NCBI RefSeq assembly: GCF_002351485.1
Contig: NZ_NWMW01000001.1
Span: forward strand, 1,860,001 to 1,924,000
DNA from: Sphingomonas spermidinifaciens
GTDB taxonomy: Bacteria; Pseudomonadota; Alphaproteobacteria; Sphingomonadales; Sphingomonadaceae
Direction of reading: 5' to 3'
DNA: 64,000 nucleotides
The notes under the pieces are model-generated. The model saw only the letters and a list, made by a program, of their open reading frames with translations, had not been told where the DNA came from and ran no database searches. Below, piece after piece: positions 21,068 to 31,416 of the stretch (positions within the stretch are counted from its first letter, which is position 1; each line of letters begins with the position of its first letter). Made by a program: the position numbers and the translations under genes.

Positions 21068-22487
21068 GCTGGCCCCCGCCGCTGCGTCCTTGCCCGCCGC
21101 CGCTGCCGCCCTTCTTGCTCAATTGGCCGCCGGTCTTGCGCGCATTGTCGCCGGCAAGCTGGCCGGTGATGATGTTCATGCCAGGGCGCAGATTGCCCGA
21201 CAGGATCTCGGTCACCTGCCCGTCGCTCTCGCCCACGGTCACGCGCACGGGCTGCGGCTCGTTGTTCTCGCCGAGGATATAGACGGTCTGCTGCGAACCG
21301 CGGCCAATCGTTGCGGTTCGCTCGCCGCCGCCACCGCCGCCGCGCCGGCGCCGCGGGCCGGGAATGATCTGGCTGGCCAGCCCGCCCTTGCTCGCATCCG
21401 CGCCGCCGCCCGTCGCGGGCTGGAAGCGGAGCGCCGCGTTGGGGATCAGGAGGACATTCTGCCGCTCGGTCGTGACGATCTCGGCGGTCGCGGTCATGCC
21501 GGGACGCAGGCGCAGCTCGGCATTGGCGACCGACAGCTTGGCGGCATAGCTGACCACCTGACCCGTCGTCGTGCCGGTCGTCCCGGTGCTCGAAGAGGAC
21601 GCGCTCGCTTCCGACACCGACAGGTTCGAACCGACATCGACGCGGCTGATCGTGGCGGGAAAGCGCTCGCCGGGGAAGGCGTCGACGGTGAAGGTCGCGC
21701 GCTGGCCGTTCTTGACGCTGCCCACGTCCGCCTCGTCGATCGCGACCTCGAGCTCCATCTGGCTGAGGTCCTCGGCGATGACGAAGAGCGTAGGCGTATT
21801 GAAGGAGGCGGCGACGGTCTGGCCCGGATCGACCTGGCGCGCCAGCACCACGCCGTTGACGGGCGAGCGGATGATCGCACGCTCGCGCTGCGTCTGGCTG
21901 GCCGAGAGCTGCGCGCGGGCGGCGGCGACGTTCGCCTCGGCAGTGCGGACGCCCGCCACGCCGCGTGCGGCCGCGGCGCGGGCGGTATCGAGTTCGGTCT
22001 TGGCCGGCACCCGCCCGCCCGACAGGCGGCTCACCTCCTCAAACCGGGCGAGCGTCGCGCGCGCCTCAGTCAGGGTCGCCTGCGCCTGCTGCACCGCCGC
22101 CTGCTGCGCGGCGAGATTCGCCTGGTTCTGGCGGATCTGGTCGTCGAGCTGCTCGGGATCGATCAGCGCCAGCGCCTGACCCGCGCGCACGCGGTCGTTG
22201 ACGTCGACCACGACCTCAGTGACGAGGCCCGACAGCTGCGAGCCGACCGTCACCTGGTTGGTGGGGGCGAGCTTGCCCGTCGCCGACACGGTGACCTCCA
22301 GATTGCCCTGCCGCGCGGGGACCGTCGCATATTCGGTCCGGGCATCGCCGCGGAAGAAGGACATCGTGCCCCAGACGAGCAGCACAAGGCCGAGCGCCAC
22401 CAGCGCCCATTTGGCGTAGCGGCGCCACTTCGGCTCGGACTTGGCGCCGAGAAAGGCGTCGAGATCGGCGGGGGTCTGGTCGGCCAT
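21057..22487 (-). CDS. macA: MacA-like periplasmic adaptor (membrane fusion protein)
   Basis: 476-aa adaptor with one N-terminal membrane helix (about residues 26-43), a lipoyl half-motif (VTVSATGKLAPTNQVTVGSQ), a long alpha hairpin (Gln/Ala-rich, about residues 105-190), and the second lipoyl half (IIRSPVNGVVLARQVDPGQTV). It bridges MacB and the outer-membrane channel. Odd points are Ser/Thr-rich (SASSSSTGTTGTT) and Arg/Gly-rich (RRRRGGGGGG) loops, and a Gly-rich C-terminus. The ATG at 22487 gives MADQTPADLD and lies 7 bp after the channel gene's stop. Confidence 0.92.
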   Translation of the reverse strand: MADQTPADLDAFLGAKSEPKWRRYAKWALVALGLVLLVWGTMSFFRGDARTEYATVPARQGNLEVTVSATGKLAPTNQVTVGSQLSGLVTEVVVDVNDRVRAGQALALIDPEQLDDQIRQNQANLAAQQAAVQQAQATLTEARATLARFEEVSRLSGGRVPAKTELDTARAAAARGVAGVRTAEANVAAARAQLSASQTQRERAIIRSPVNGVVLARQVDPGQTVAASFNTPTLFVIAEDLSQMELEVAIDEADVGSVKNGQRATFTVDAFPGERFPATISRVDVGSNLSVSEASASSSSTGTTGTTTGQVVSYAAKLSVANAELRLRPGMTATAEIVTTERQNVLLIPNAALRFQPATGGGADASKGGLASQIIPGPRRRRGGGGGGERTATIGRGSQQTVYILGENNEPQPVRVTVGESDGQVTEILSGNLRPGMNIITGQLAGDNARKTGGQLSKKGGSGGGQGRSGGGQRGG

Positions 22488-22494
22488 AAGGGAG

Positions 22495-23979
22495 TCAGTC
22501 CTGCTGCCGCGCATCGAGCGCGCGGGTCGTCGTGTTTTCGGTCGTCGGCACGGTGCCCGCGTCCCAGCCGCCACCCAGCGCCGCGAACAGCTGGACGAGC
22601 GCGGTCGCCTCGTCGCTCGCCGCGGTGGTGAGGCTGTTGCGGGCCGACAGAAGCTGCGTCTCGGTCTGGTTGAGCGTCGTGAAGTCGGTGAGGCCCGCGC
22701 GATACTGGCTGCGCGCAAGGATCGCCGAGTTGTTCGCGGCGTCGAGGGCGATGCGGAACTGGACGGTGCGGTCCTGCGCGGTGCGCAGCGCCACTACGGC
22801 GTTTTCGACCTCCTCGAGACCCGTCAGCACGCTCGACTTGTAGGCGAGGAAGGCGGCGTCGGCCGCAGCGCGCTGGGCCCGGACGGCGGCGCGGGTGCGG
22901 CCGCCATCGAAGATCAGCTGCTGAAGCCCCGCAAACAGCGTGCCCGTGATGATCTCGCCCAGGCTGCCGATCGTGCTCGCCGCGCTGTCGATACCGCCCG
23001 ACAGGCCAAGTGAGGGATAAAGCTGCGCCTCGGTCACGCCGATTTGTGCGGTCGCCGCGGCCAGCGCGCGTTCGGCCGAGCGCACGTCGGGGCGCTGACG
23101 GAGGGTGTCGGCGGGTATCCCCGTCCCAACCGCGGCGGGGCCGCGCGGGATCGGGCGGACGGCGGCCAGCTCGCCCTTGAGCGCGCCCGGCGCCTGCCCG
23201 GTCAATACGCCGAGGCGCGAAACGGCGCTGTTGTAGCTCGCCTCCAGGCTGGGGATGGTCGCCGCGGTCTGTGCCCGCTGTGCGCGCGCCTGCTCGGCAT
23301 CGAGCGAGGAGACGAGGCCGGCCTGCACGCGAAAGCCGGCAATCTCCAGATTGTCGTCCTGGATCTGAAGGCTCTGGCGAGCATTGGCGATCTGCGCCTG
23401 CGCCGCGCGCGCGAGGATGTAGTTGCGCGCGATCTCGGCCTGGGTGCTGACCAGCACCGTCGCATAGTCGTAGCCTGCACCCTCGTAGCTCGCCCGCGCA
23501 CCCTCGACCGAGCGGCGCACGCCGCCGAACAGGTCGACCTGGTAACTGGCGTCGAGCCCGAGCGAGAAATTGTCCGAGCTGCCCTGCCCGGTATTGATGA
23601 TCGTACCGTCAGGCAGCTGGGTCTGCTGGCTGCCGCCGCGCAGCACCTGTCGCCGCGAATAGCCGCCCGAGCCCGACAATGAGGGGAGGAAGTCGGCGCG
23701 CGCCTGCACCAGCTGCTCGCGCGCCTGCCGAAGGCGGGCGACGGCCTGCGCGACATCGAGATTGTCGGGCGCCGCCTGCGCGACGAGGCGCTGGAGCAGC
23801 GGATCGTCGAACCGCTCCCACCAGCGGGTCAGATCCTCGGCCGTGGCGGTGCCGGGCACCGAATAGGCCTGCGGCACGCCGAGTGCCGAGGGCGATGCGG
23901 GGCGATAATCCGGCCCGGCCGCGCATCCGGCGAGCGGCACGGCGCAGGCGAGCAACAGCGAAAGGGCACGGGCGGTCAT
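22495..23979 (-). CDS. Outer-membrane efflux lipoprotein, NodT/TolC family
   Basis: 494-aa channel subunit. A lipoprotein signal (LLLACAVPLAGCAAG) places the acylated Cys near residue 19. The two Ala/Gln-rich helical repeats typical of the OEP fold follow (about residues 60-250 and 270-470), with the NodT-type phrase LRQRPDVRSAERALAAATAQIG between them. First gene of the four-gene tripartite exporter operon. The start at 23979 is chosen because it opens directly on the signal peptide; the longer frame to 24225 does not encode a better one. Confidence 0.92.
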   Translation of the reverse strand: MTARALSLLLACAVPLAGCAAGPDYRPASPSALGVPQAYSVPGTATAEDLTRWWERFDDPLLQRLVAQAAPDNLDVAQAVARLRQAREQLVQARADFLPSLSGSGGYSRRQVLRGGSQQTQLPDGTIINTGQGSSDNFSLGLDASYQVDLFGGVRRSVEGARASYEGAGYDYATVLVSTQAEIARNYILARAAQAQIANARQSLQIQDDNLEIAGFRVQAGLVSSLDAEQARAQRAQTAATIPSLEASYNSAVSRLGVLTGQAPGALKGELAAVRPIPRGPAAVGTGIPADTLRQRPDVRSAERALAAATAQIGVTEAQLYPSLGLSGGIDSAASTIGSLGEIITGTLFAGLQQLIFDGGRTRAAVRAQRAAADAAFLAYKSSVLTGLEEVENAVVALRTAQDRTVQFRIALDAANNSAILARSQYRAGLTDFTTLNQTETQLLSARNSLTTAASDEATALVQLFAALGGGWDAGTVPTTENTTTRALDARQQD

Positions 23980-24134
23980 CGACAAGGTTGATGCCGACGC
24001 GCCGCCGGAGCGGCAACCGCTTTTGTGTCGCGAATTGTATCGGCCGGATCGTGCCCGTTCAGCGCCAAGCGGGTTGACCCGGCGGATTTCGCGCGTTTGG
24101 AAGAAGGCAACCCAGATCATCGGAGAGCGACCCC

Positions 24135-26078
<1,944 letters not shown>

Positions 26079-26122
26079 TCCAGATTGTGGCGGGCACGGG
26101 CCGGCGCTGACAGCGTGGTGCG

Positions 26123-26824
26123 ATGCTGACGATGGCGATCACCGTGCTCGTCGTCTCGGGCGCGCTGATGATCGGCGCGGCCTGGGGCATCTACGGGCGG
26201 CTGCGGCCGGGGCTGGAGGGGTTCCTGATCGCGATGGCGGGCGGGGCGCTGCTCGTCTCGCTCGTCACCGAGCTGGTCGAACCCTCGATCGAGGAAAGCG
26301 CGCTGCCCGTCGCGCTCGCCGCGCTGGCGGCCGGGGCGATCGTGTTTGCCCTGGTCGATTACTGGATCGACGAGAAGATCGGCGCCGATTCGGGCGGCGG
26401 GCTGCTCGCGGCGATCACGCTCGACGGCGTGCCGGAGAATCTCGCGCTCGGCGTCGCACTGATCGGTGCCGGCGCACCCGAAGTTGCAGCGCTGGCGGGG
26501 TCGATTTTCCTGTCCAACCTGCCCGAGGCGGCGGGCGGCGCGCGCGAGATGAAGGAGGGGCGGTCGAAGGCCGCAGTCCTCGGCCTGTGGGCGGCGACCG
26601 CGGCGCTCCTTTCGGCGGCGGCGATCGTCGGCAACCTGCTGCTGGTGGGCGCCAGCCCGCATCTCCTCGCGACGATCCGCTGCTTCGCCGCCGGCGCCGT
26701 CGTCGCCAGCCTCGCGACCGAGGTATTCCCCAAGGCGTACAAGGAGGATCGCAACTGGGCCGGCATCGCGACCGCGCTGGGGGTCGTGCTCGCCTTTGCC
26801 CTCGATGCACTGGGTGGCGGGTAG
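26123..26824 (+). CDS. ZIP-family metal transporter
   Basis: 233-aa membrane protein with about seven helices. Helix 4 carries DGVPENLALG (about residue 102) and helix 5 carries SNLPEA, matching the paired metal-site motifs of ZIP transporters (usually HNFPEG and HNxPEG), though the His is replaced by Asp in the first and Ser in the second. This suggests a transporter with changed metal site or preference. It begins 44 bp after acs and may be read with it by chance. Confidence 0.75.
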   Translation: MLTMAITVLVVSGALMIGAAWGIYGRLRPGLEGFLIAMAGGALLVSLVTELVEPSIEESALPVALAALAAGAIVFALVDYWIDEKIGADSGGGLLAAITLDGVPENLALGVALIGAGAPEVAALAGSIFLSNLPEAAGGAREMKEGRSKAAVLGLWAATAALLSAAAIVGNLLLVGASPHLLATIRCFAAGAVVASLATEVFPKAYKEDRNWAGIATALGVVLAFALDALGGG

Positions 26825-26892
26825 CGCCTCCAGCCCCCGCACGGATGGCCGCCACCGCCAGATCCCAGCCTTCGCCGGGGTGACGGACTTAG

Positions 26893-27552
26893 CTATCGCT
26901 CCCGATAGCGCGTCCAGTCAGCGGGGCACTGCCTGACCGGCACCGGCTCGCTCTCGCCGCCGTCGATCGTCCAGCAATCCTCGAAAACCGAGCAATAGCA
27001 GGCGCGTACCCGCACCTTCCACCGCTCGCGATCGAGCGCCTCGACCAGCCCGCGATTGATCGGCAGGTCGGGCACCGACAGGAAGCGCACGGCGTCGCCG
27101 GGCCTCAGCGCGATATTGCGGATCGGCGCGGTGCCGAAGCGCACCGGCGCATCGGGGGCACGCCCGCAACAGCGCGCGAGCAGCTCGGCGGGGGCCGGGA
27201 CCGGCTTGCCCCTATAGCTCAGCTCGACCGCGCGCAGAAGCGCGGGGCCGACGCCGTTATTGGCGAGCTCGAAGTAGAGCTCGCGCTCGCCCCGCTCGTT
27301 GTAATTGCCGGTGGTGTAGCCGAGGAACGGCCAGGCCGAGGCCTGCTGGATCTTCTGCGTCGCCTCGGCCTGGACGAAGGTGCCCCAGGCGACGACGAGC
27401 GAGATGACGAGCGTCGGCACGCCCACCAGCAGATGACCGAGTGACAACCATGGGAGCAGACGCAGCACCCGGTCGGCGATCGGCCGCGGCGGCGGGGCAG
27501 CCAGCTTCGCCTCGACCGCGGCAAGCCGCTCGGCGAGCGGATCGTCGCTCAC
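26893..27552 (-). CDS. Membrane protein of unknown function, downstream partner of NnrU
   Basis: 219-aa protein with a GTG start at 27552 in a GTGA overlap with the nnrU stop. The N-terminal 30 residues are charged (VSDDPLAERLAAVEAKL), then one hydrophobic helix (about residues 40-65, LLVGVPTLVISLVVAWGTF), then a predicted soluble domain with several Cys (CCGRA, ACYCSVFEDCW, QCP). I do not recognise the family. The paired Cys may form disulfides outside the membrane. Function unknown. Confidence 0.65.
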   Translation of the reverse strand: MSDDPLAERLAAVEAKLAAPPPRPIADRVLRLLPWLSLGHLLVGVPTLVISLVVAWGTFVQAEATQKIQQASAWPFLGYTTGNYNERGERELYFELANNGVGPALLRAVELSYRGKPVPAPAELLARCCGRAPDAPVRFGTAPIRNIALRPGDAVRFLSVPDLPINRGLVEALDRERWKVRVRACYCSVFEDCWTIDGGESEPVPVRQCPADWTRYRER

Positions 27553-28238
27553 GCGCCCACCCAGCGCCAGATGCCCGCCGCCCAACCAGCGAGCGGGATA
27601 TGCGCCCAGGTCGCGGCAAGCCAGACGACTACCCCGCCCGCCAGGTCGTGCGGCCGGAACCCGCCGAATCGCGCGCGTCCGGCAGCGATGGCGGCGAAGG
27701 GCAGATAGCTCGTCCGCGCCTCCCACTCGCGCCACCGCTCCGGCTGGAGCACGCGCTTCTTAGAGTCCTGAAGGGCGGCACCCACCAGCGCGAGGATCGC
27801 AATGCCGACGGCCAGCACGACCTGCGCCGGGGTCGGATAGACGAGGATGTGCGCCAGCGCCCACAGGCCGAACGCCCACATCATCGGGTGGCGCGTGACG
27901 GCATAGACGCCGCGCGCCGCGGGCACGGGTTTGGCCGCCGCATCGGGGTCAGGCAGCGCCGGATTGCCGATCAGCGAGCCGACCAGCAGCACGCTCGCCA
28001 GCAGCATGATCAGGGTCGCGACCGCCCAGAGGCCGTCGCCGACCGGCCAGAGCGGCGCCTGCTCGGGCACCCCCTGCCATGCCAGATAGACCCAGCCCAA
28101 CGTCGCGAAGGCGACGAGCGAATAGATGCCCATGAACCCGCGCTCGCCGACGCGGCCAACGATCGGCGCGCGCAGCGGGTGCGACAGGAGGAAATGCGTG
28201 CCAACGAACGCGGCGACGGCGAAGACGAGTTGCGGCAT
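27549..28238 (-). CDS. NnrU family membrane protein
   Basis: 229-aa protein with about six helices and the NnrU-type N-terminus ...AFVGTHFLLSHPLRAPIVGRVGE and the central RHPMMWAFGLWALAHI. NnrU was named for its link to nitrate/nitric oxide respiration, and the family is related to the isoprenylcysteine methyltransferase-like fold. No denitrification gene is near, so the name should be read as family only. It overlaps the next gene by GTGA. Confidence 0.85.
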   Translation of the reverse strand: MPQLVFAVAAFVGTHFLLSHPLRAPIVGRVGERGFMGIYSLVAFATLGWVYLAWQGVPEQAPLWPVGDGLWAVATLIMLLASVLLVGSLIGNPALPDPDAAAKPVPAARGVYAVTRHPMMWAFGLWALAHILVYPTPAQVVLAVGIAILALVGAALQDSKKRVLQPERWREWEARTSYLPFAAIAAGRARFGGFRPHDLAGGVVVWLAATWAHIPLAGWAAGIWRWVGA

Positions 28239-28275
28239 GACGGCCCCCCTGGATGCGGGACCGTCATAGCAGCTT

Positions 28276-29274
28276 TCAGGCGGCGACGCGCGCGTCCATC
28301 AACTCGGCGGCGATGGCCATGCTGCGCTTGCGCGCCTCGGGGTCGAAGGTCGCGCCGGTCAGGATCACCTCGTCGACGCCTGTCCGCTCGACAAAGGCAT
28401 CGATCGCCGCCTTCACGGTGCGCGGCGCGCCGATGCCTGAACAGGCGAGCACATGGTCGAGGATCGCATTGCCCTGCGCCCCCAGCCCCTCGCGATAGTC
28501 GCGGACGGGCGGCGGCAGGCGGCCGGGATTGCCGGTGCGCAGCGCCACGAAGCTCTGCTCCATCGAGCTGGCAAGGTAGCGCGCTTCCTCGTCGGTGTCG
28601 GCGGCGAAGACGTTGAAGCCCGCGGCCATATAGGGCCGGTCGAGCCGCGCCGAGGGGCGGAACAGCTCGCGATAGGCGCGCACCGCCTGATCGAGCGCAT
28701 CGGGCGCGAAATGCGATGCGAAGGCATAGGGAAGGCCGAGCGCCGCGGCGAGCTGCGCCCCGTAGAGGCTCGAGCCCAGCACCCACATCTCGATGTTGGC
28801 GCCCGCGCCCGGCGTCGCTTCGATCCCGGTGCGGCCGTCGTTCGCGAAATAGCTCTGGAGCTCGAGAATGTCCTGCGGGAAAGCGTCCGGGCCGCCCGCG
28901 TCGAGCGTGCGGCGCATCGCGCGCATCACCCGCTGGTCCGACCCCGGCGCACGCCCCAGCCCCAGATCGATCCGGCCCGGATAGAGCGCGTCGAGCGTTC
29001 CGAACTGCTCGGCGACGGCGAGCGGGGCATGATTGGGCAGCATGATGCCCCCCGCGCCGATCCGGATCGTCGAGGTCGCGGCACCCACATGCGCCAGCAC
29101 CACCGCAGTCGCGCCGCCGGCGATTCCCGGCATGCCGTGATGCTCGGCCACCCAGTAGCGGGTGAAGCCATGCGCCTCCGCATGGGCGGCAAGGCCGGCG
29201 GCTTCGGCGAGCGCGGTGCCGACCGACGAACCCTCGCGCACGGGGACGAGGTCGAGGAGAGAGTATCGGGCCAT
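28276..29274 (-). CDS. LLM-class flavin-dependent oxidoreductase (luciferase-like)
   Basis: 332-aa F420/FMN-type TIM-barrel monooxygenase family member. It begins MARYSLLDLVPVREGSSVGTAL and has FTRYWVAEHHGMPGIAGGATAV and IRIGAGGIMLPNHAPLAVAEQFGTLDALYPGRIDLGLGRAPG; I cite these as family blocks. This subgroup is often annotated MsnO8-like. Substrate is unknown. It lies 37 bp downstream of the nnrU start on the same strand, and its upstream gap has paired palindromes. Confidence 0.85.
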   Translation of the reverse strand: MARYSLLDLVPVREGSSVGTALAEAAGLAAHAEAHGFTRYWVAEHHGMPGIAGGATAVVLAHVGAATSTIRIGAGGIMLPNHAPLAVAEQFGTLDALYPGRIDLGLGRAPGSDQRVMRAMRRTLDAGGPDAFPQDILELQSYFANDGRTGIEATPGAGANIEMWVLGSSLYGAQLAAALGLPYAFASHFAPDALDQAVRAYRELFRPSARLDRPYMAAGFNVFAADTDEEARYLASSMEQSFVALRTGNPGRLPPPVRDYREGLGAQGNAILDHVLACSGIGAPRTVKAAIDAFVERTGVDEVILTGATFDPEARKRSMAIAAELMDARVAA

Positions 29275-29346
29275 GCGACGGATGTGGGGATGCGGGGCGT
29301 TGGGGACCAGCCAATCTTGGCTTGAGGCCGATAAAGCCCCACCCTT

Positions 29347-29432
29347 CGTCACCCGGGACTTGATCCGGGGGCCCGCTGCCCTTTGGACGACAGAGAAGAA
29401 GAAGCGAGATTGCGGATCAAGCCCGGGATGAC
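29347..29432. repeat. Paired inverted REP-like units (BIME-like)
   Basis: The unit gtcacccgggacttgatccgg (from 29349) is followed by its near reverse complement gcggatcaagcccgggatgac (29412-29432), about 40 bp apart. Each unit is also a small palindrome. The pair can fold into one long cruciform or hairpin between the VOC and LLM genes, both read on the minus strand. Confidence 0.6.
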
Positions 29433-29441
29433 AATCCCTGG

Positions 29442-29831
29442 CTACCGAGCGGCCTGGACCTCCCCCAAACTCCGGTTGTCGATCAGCCGCAGGAGGCTTC
29501 CGTCCGGATCGAGCAGATAGGCGATGCGCCCGCCCCATGGCTCGGTCTTCGGCGGGTGGAAACGCGGCGCGCCTTCGCGCTTGTCGGGCACGCCCGCGGC
29601 CACCACACGCGCAACCATGTCGTCGAGATCGTCGAGGCGAAGGCACGCGCCGAACGCGCTCTGCGCGGGGTCGAGGTCGGGGAAGGGAAAGAACTCCAGC
29701 GCGAGCGTGCCCTTGACCAGGATCATCCAGCCATTGTCGCGGAACCCCCGCGCGAAGCCGAGTGCGGCGTAAAAAGCCTCGGTCGCGTCGAAGTCGCGGG
29801 CGGGCAGGTTCGGGTTGGCGCGGTCGCTCAC
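29442..29831 (-). CDS. Bleomycin-resistance-like/VOC superfamily protein
   Basis: 129-aa protein with one glyoxalase/bleomycin-binding fold: NLPARDFDATEAFYAALGF at the N-terminus, GWMILVKGTLALEFFPFPDLDP in the middle, and PWGGRIAYLLDPDGSLLRLI at the end. The GTG start at 29831 overlaps the SDR stop in GTGA. True bleomycin binding proteins are dimers with this layout, but chromosomal homologues are common and usually untested. No metal site can be assigned with confidence. Confidence 0.8.
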   Translation of the reverse strand: MSDRANPNLPARDFDATEAFYAALGFARGFRDNGWMILVKGTLALEFFPFPDLDPAQSAFGACLRLDDLDDMVARVVAAGVPDKREGAPRFHPPKTEPWGGRIAYLLDPDGSLLRLIDNRSLGEVQAAR

Positions 29832-30607
29832 ATCCCGCCCCGCGCCATCTGCGCGCGGAGGCGCCCCGGCAGCCAGCGTGCGGCGAAGCGCATGCGCTCG
29901 GCGGTCTTGCCGACGACGGTGTGGACGGCGTCCCCATGCACCGCGCGCCACGCCGCCTCCGCCACCTTCTCGACCGGCGTGAACTCCAGGCCGGCGGCGC
30001 GCACCCGTTCGCGCGCATTCTCGTTCGATCCCGCCACCCCGGCGTCGAGCAGCGGCGTGTCGATGAAGCTCGGCATCAGGCTACGCACCTTCACCCCCTC
30101 GCGCCGCCATTCGCCGTCGAGCGCCTCGGTCAGCCCGCGCACCGCGAACTTGGTCGCCGAATAGACGGCGAGCCCCGCCGAGCCATAGATGCCCGCAGCC
30201 GACGCGGTGTTGAGCAGGCACGAGCCCGGCTTGCGCCTCAGATAGGCGAAGCCCGCATGCGCGCCGTTGACGACACCGATGAAATTGATCGCGATGCAGC
30301 GGTCGAGCTCGACCGGGTCGGTCGCCGCGAACGGCCCGCCCACAGCGATTCCGGCATTGTTGAACAGCACGTCGATCCCGCCCGCGCCCGCGAAATCGGC
30401 AAGCGCGCGGTCCCACTGCTCGCGGTCGCGGACGTCGAGGACATGCGTGCTCGCCTGCCCCGCGGGCAGCTCCGCCGCGACGGCCGCGAGCCCCGCCTCG
30501 TTGATGTCGGCGAGCCCGACGGTGAAGCCCCGCGCCGCGAACAGGTGCGCGACCGCGCGCCCGATCCCCGATGCGCCGCCCGTCACGAACAGCCTTTTGC
30601 CCGCCAT
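29828..30607 (-). CDS. Short-chain dehydrogenase/reductase
   Basis: 259-aa NAD(P)-dependent oxidoreductase. The cofactor loop is TGGASGIG (about residues 8-15), the acidic Asp in LADINEAG suggests NAD preference, NNAG follows at about residue 85, and the catalytic pair is YSATKFAVRG. The start at 30607 (MAGKRLF) has GAAAGGG 6-9 nt upstream; ATGs at 30613 and 30649 are less well placed. Substrate not predictable. Co-transcribed with the VOC gene. Confidence 0.9.
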   Translation of the reverse strand: MAGKRLFVTGGASGIGRAVAHLFAARGFTVGLADINEAGLAAVAAELPAGQASTHVLDVRDREQWDRALADFAGAGGIDVLFNNAGIAVGGPFAATDPVELDRCIAINFIGVVNGAHAGFAYLRRKPGSCLLNTASAAGIYGSAGLAVYSATKFAVRGLTEALDGEWRREGVKVRSLMPSFIDTPLLDAGVAGSNENARERVRAAGLEFTPVEKVAEAAWRAVHGDAVHTVVGKTAERMRFAARWLPGRLRAQMARGGM

Positions 30608-30660
30608 CCTCATCCCTTTCGTTTTGACCTTGGCCGCATCATTCCGCACAACCGGCGGCG

Positions 30661-31416
30661 ATGCCAGCCCCGCCCCGCCTCGCCTTCGAGGGCGTGACCA
30701 AAGCCTATGGGGCGATGCGCGCCGTCGATGACGTGACGCTCGCGATCGAGCCCGGCCAGTTCGTCGCGCTGGTCGGCCAGTCGGGATCGGGCAAGTCGAC
30801 CTTGCTCAAGACGGTCAACCGCCTGATCGAACCCGATGCCGGCCGCGTGACCATCGACGGCGCCGATGTGAGCGACGGTCCCGCCCCAGCGCTTCGCCGC
30901 CGCATCGGCTATGTCTTCCAGAATGTCGGGCTATTCCCCCACCTCACGGTGGCGGAGAACATCGCCATGCCGCAGCGGATCGGCGGCGCGCCGGTCGACG
31001 TCGCCGCGCGCCTCGACCAGGTCGAGCTGCCGCGCGAGCTGGCGAGCCGTTCCCCCGCGCAGCTGTCGGGGGGGCAGCGCCAGCGTGTCGGCCTCGCCCG
31101 CGCGCTCGCCGGGGAAGCCAAGCTGCTGCTGATGGACGAACCTTTCGGCGCGCTTGATCCGCTGACGCGCGACGCGCTGGGGCGGCGGGTGCGGGGCCTG
31201 CACGACCAGCTGGGCCTCACCACGCTGCTCGTCACGCATGACATGGCGGAGGCGCTGCTGCTCGCCGACCGCGTGCTGGTGATGGACGCGGGCCGCATCG
31301 TCGCCGACGCGACGCCCGCCGAGCTTCTTGCCGGGCGCGGCGGGTCGATCGCCGACGCGCTGGTCGCGGTGCCGCGCGAACAGGCGCGCGCGCTTGCGGC
31401 GATGGATCGCGAATGA
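30661..31416 (+). CDS. Osmoprotectant-type ABC transporter ATPase (OpuA/OpuC/ProV-like)
   Basis: 251-aa import ATPase with Walker A GQSGSGKSTLLKTVNRL (the TVNRL extension is typical of ProV/OpuCA), signature LSGGQRQRVGLARAL, and Walker B LLLMDEPFGALDPLTR. It lacks the C-terminal CBS domains found in many OpuCA proteins (251 against about 380 residues). It overlaps the fused permease/binding gene by ATGA. Known substrates of the family are glycine betaine, choline and related compounds. Confidence 0.92.
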   Translation: MPAPPRLAFEGVTKAYGAMRAVDDVTLAIEPGQFVALVGQSGSGKSTLLKTVNRLIEPDAGRVTIDGADVSDGPAPALRRRIGYVFQNVGLFPHLTVAENIAMPQRIGGAPVDVAARLDQVELPRELASRSPAQLSGGQRQRVGLARALAGEAKLLLMDEPFGALDPLTRDALGRRVRGLHDQLGLTTLLVTHDMAEALLLADRVLVMDAGRIVADATPAELLAGRGGSIADALVAVPREQARALAAMDRE

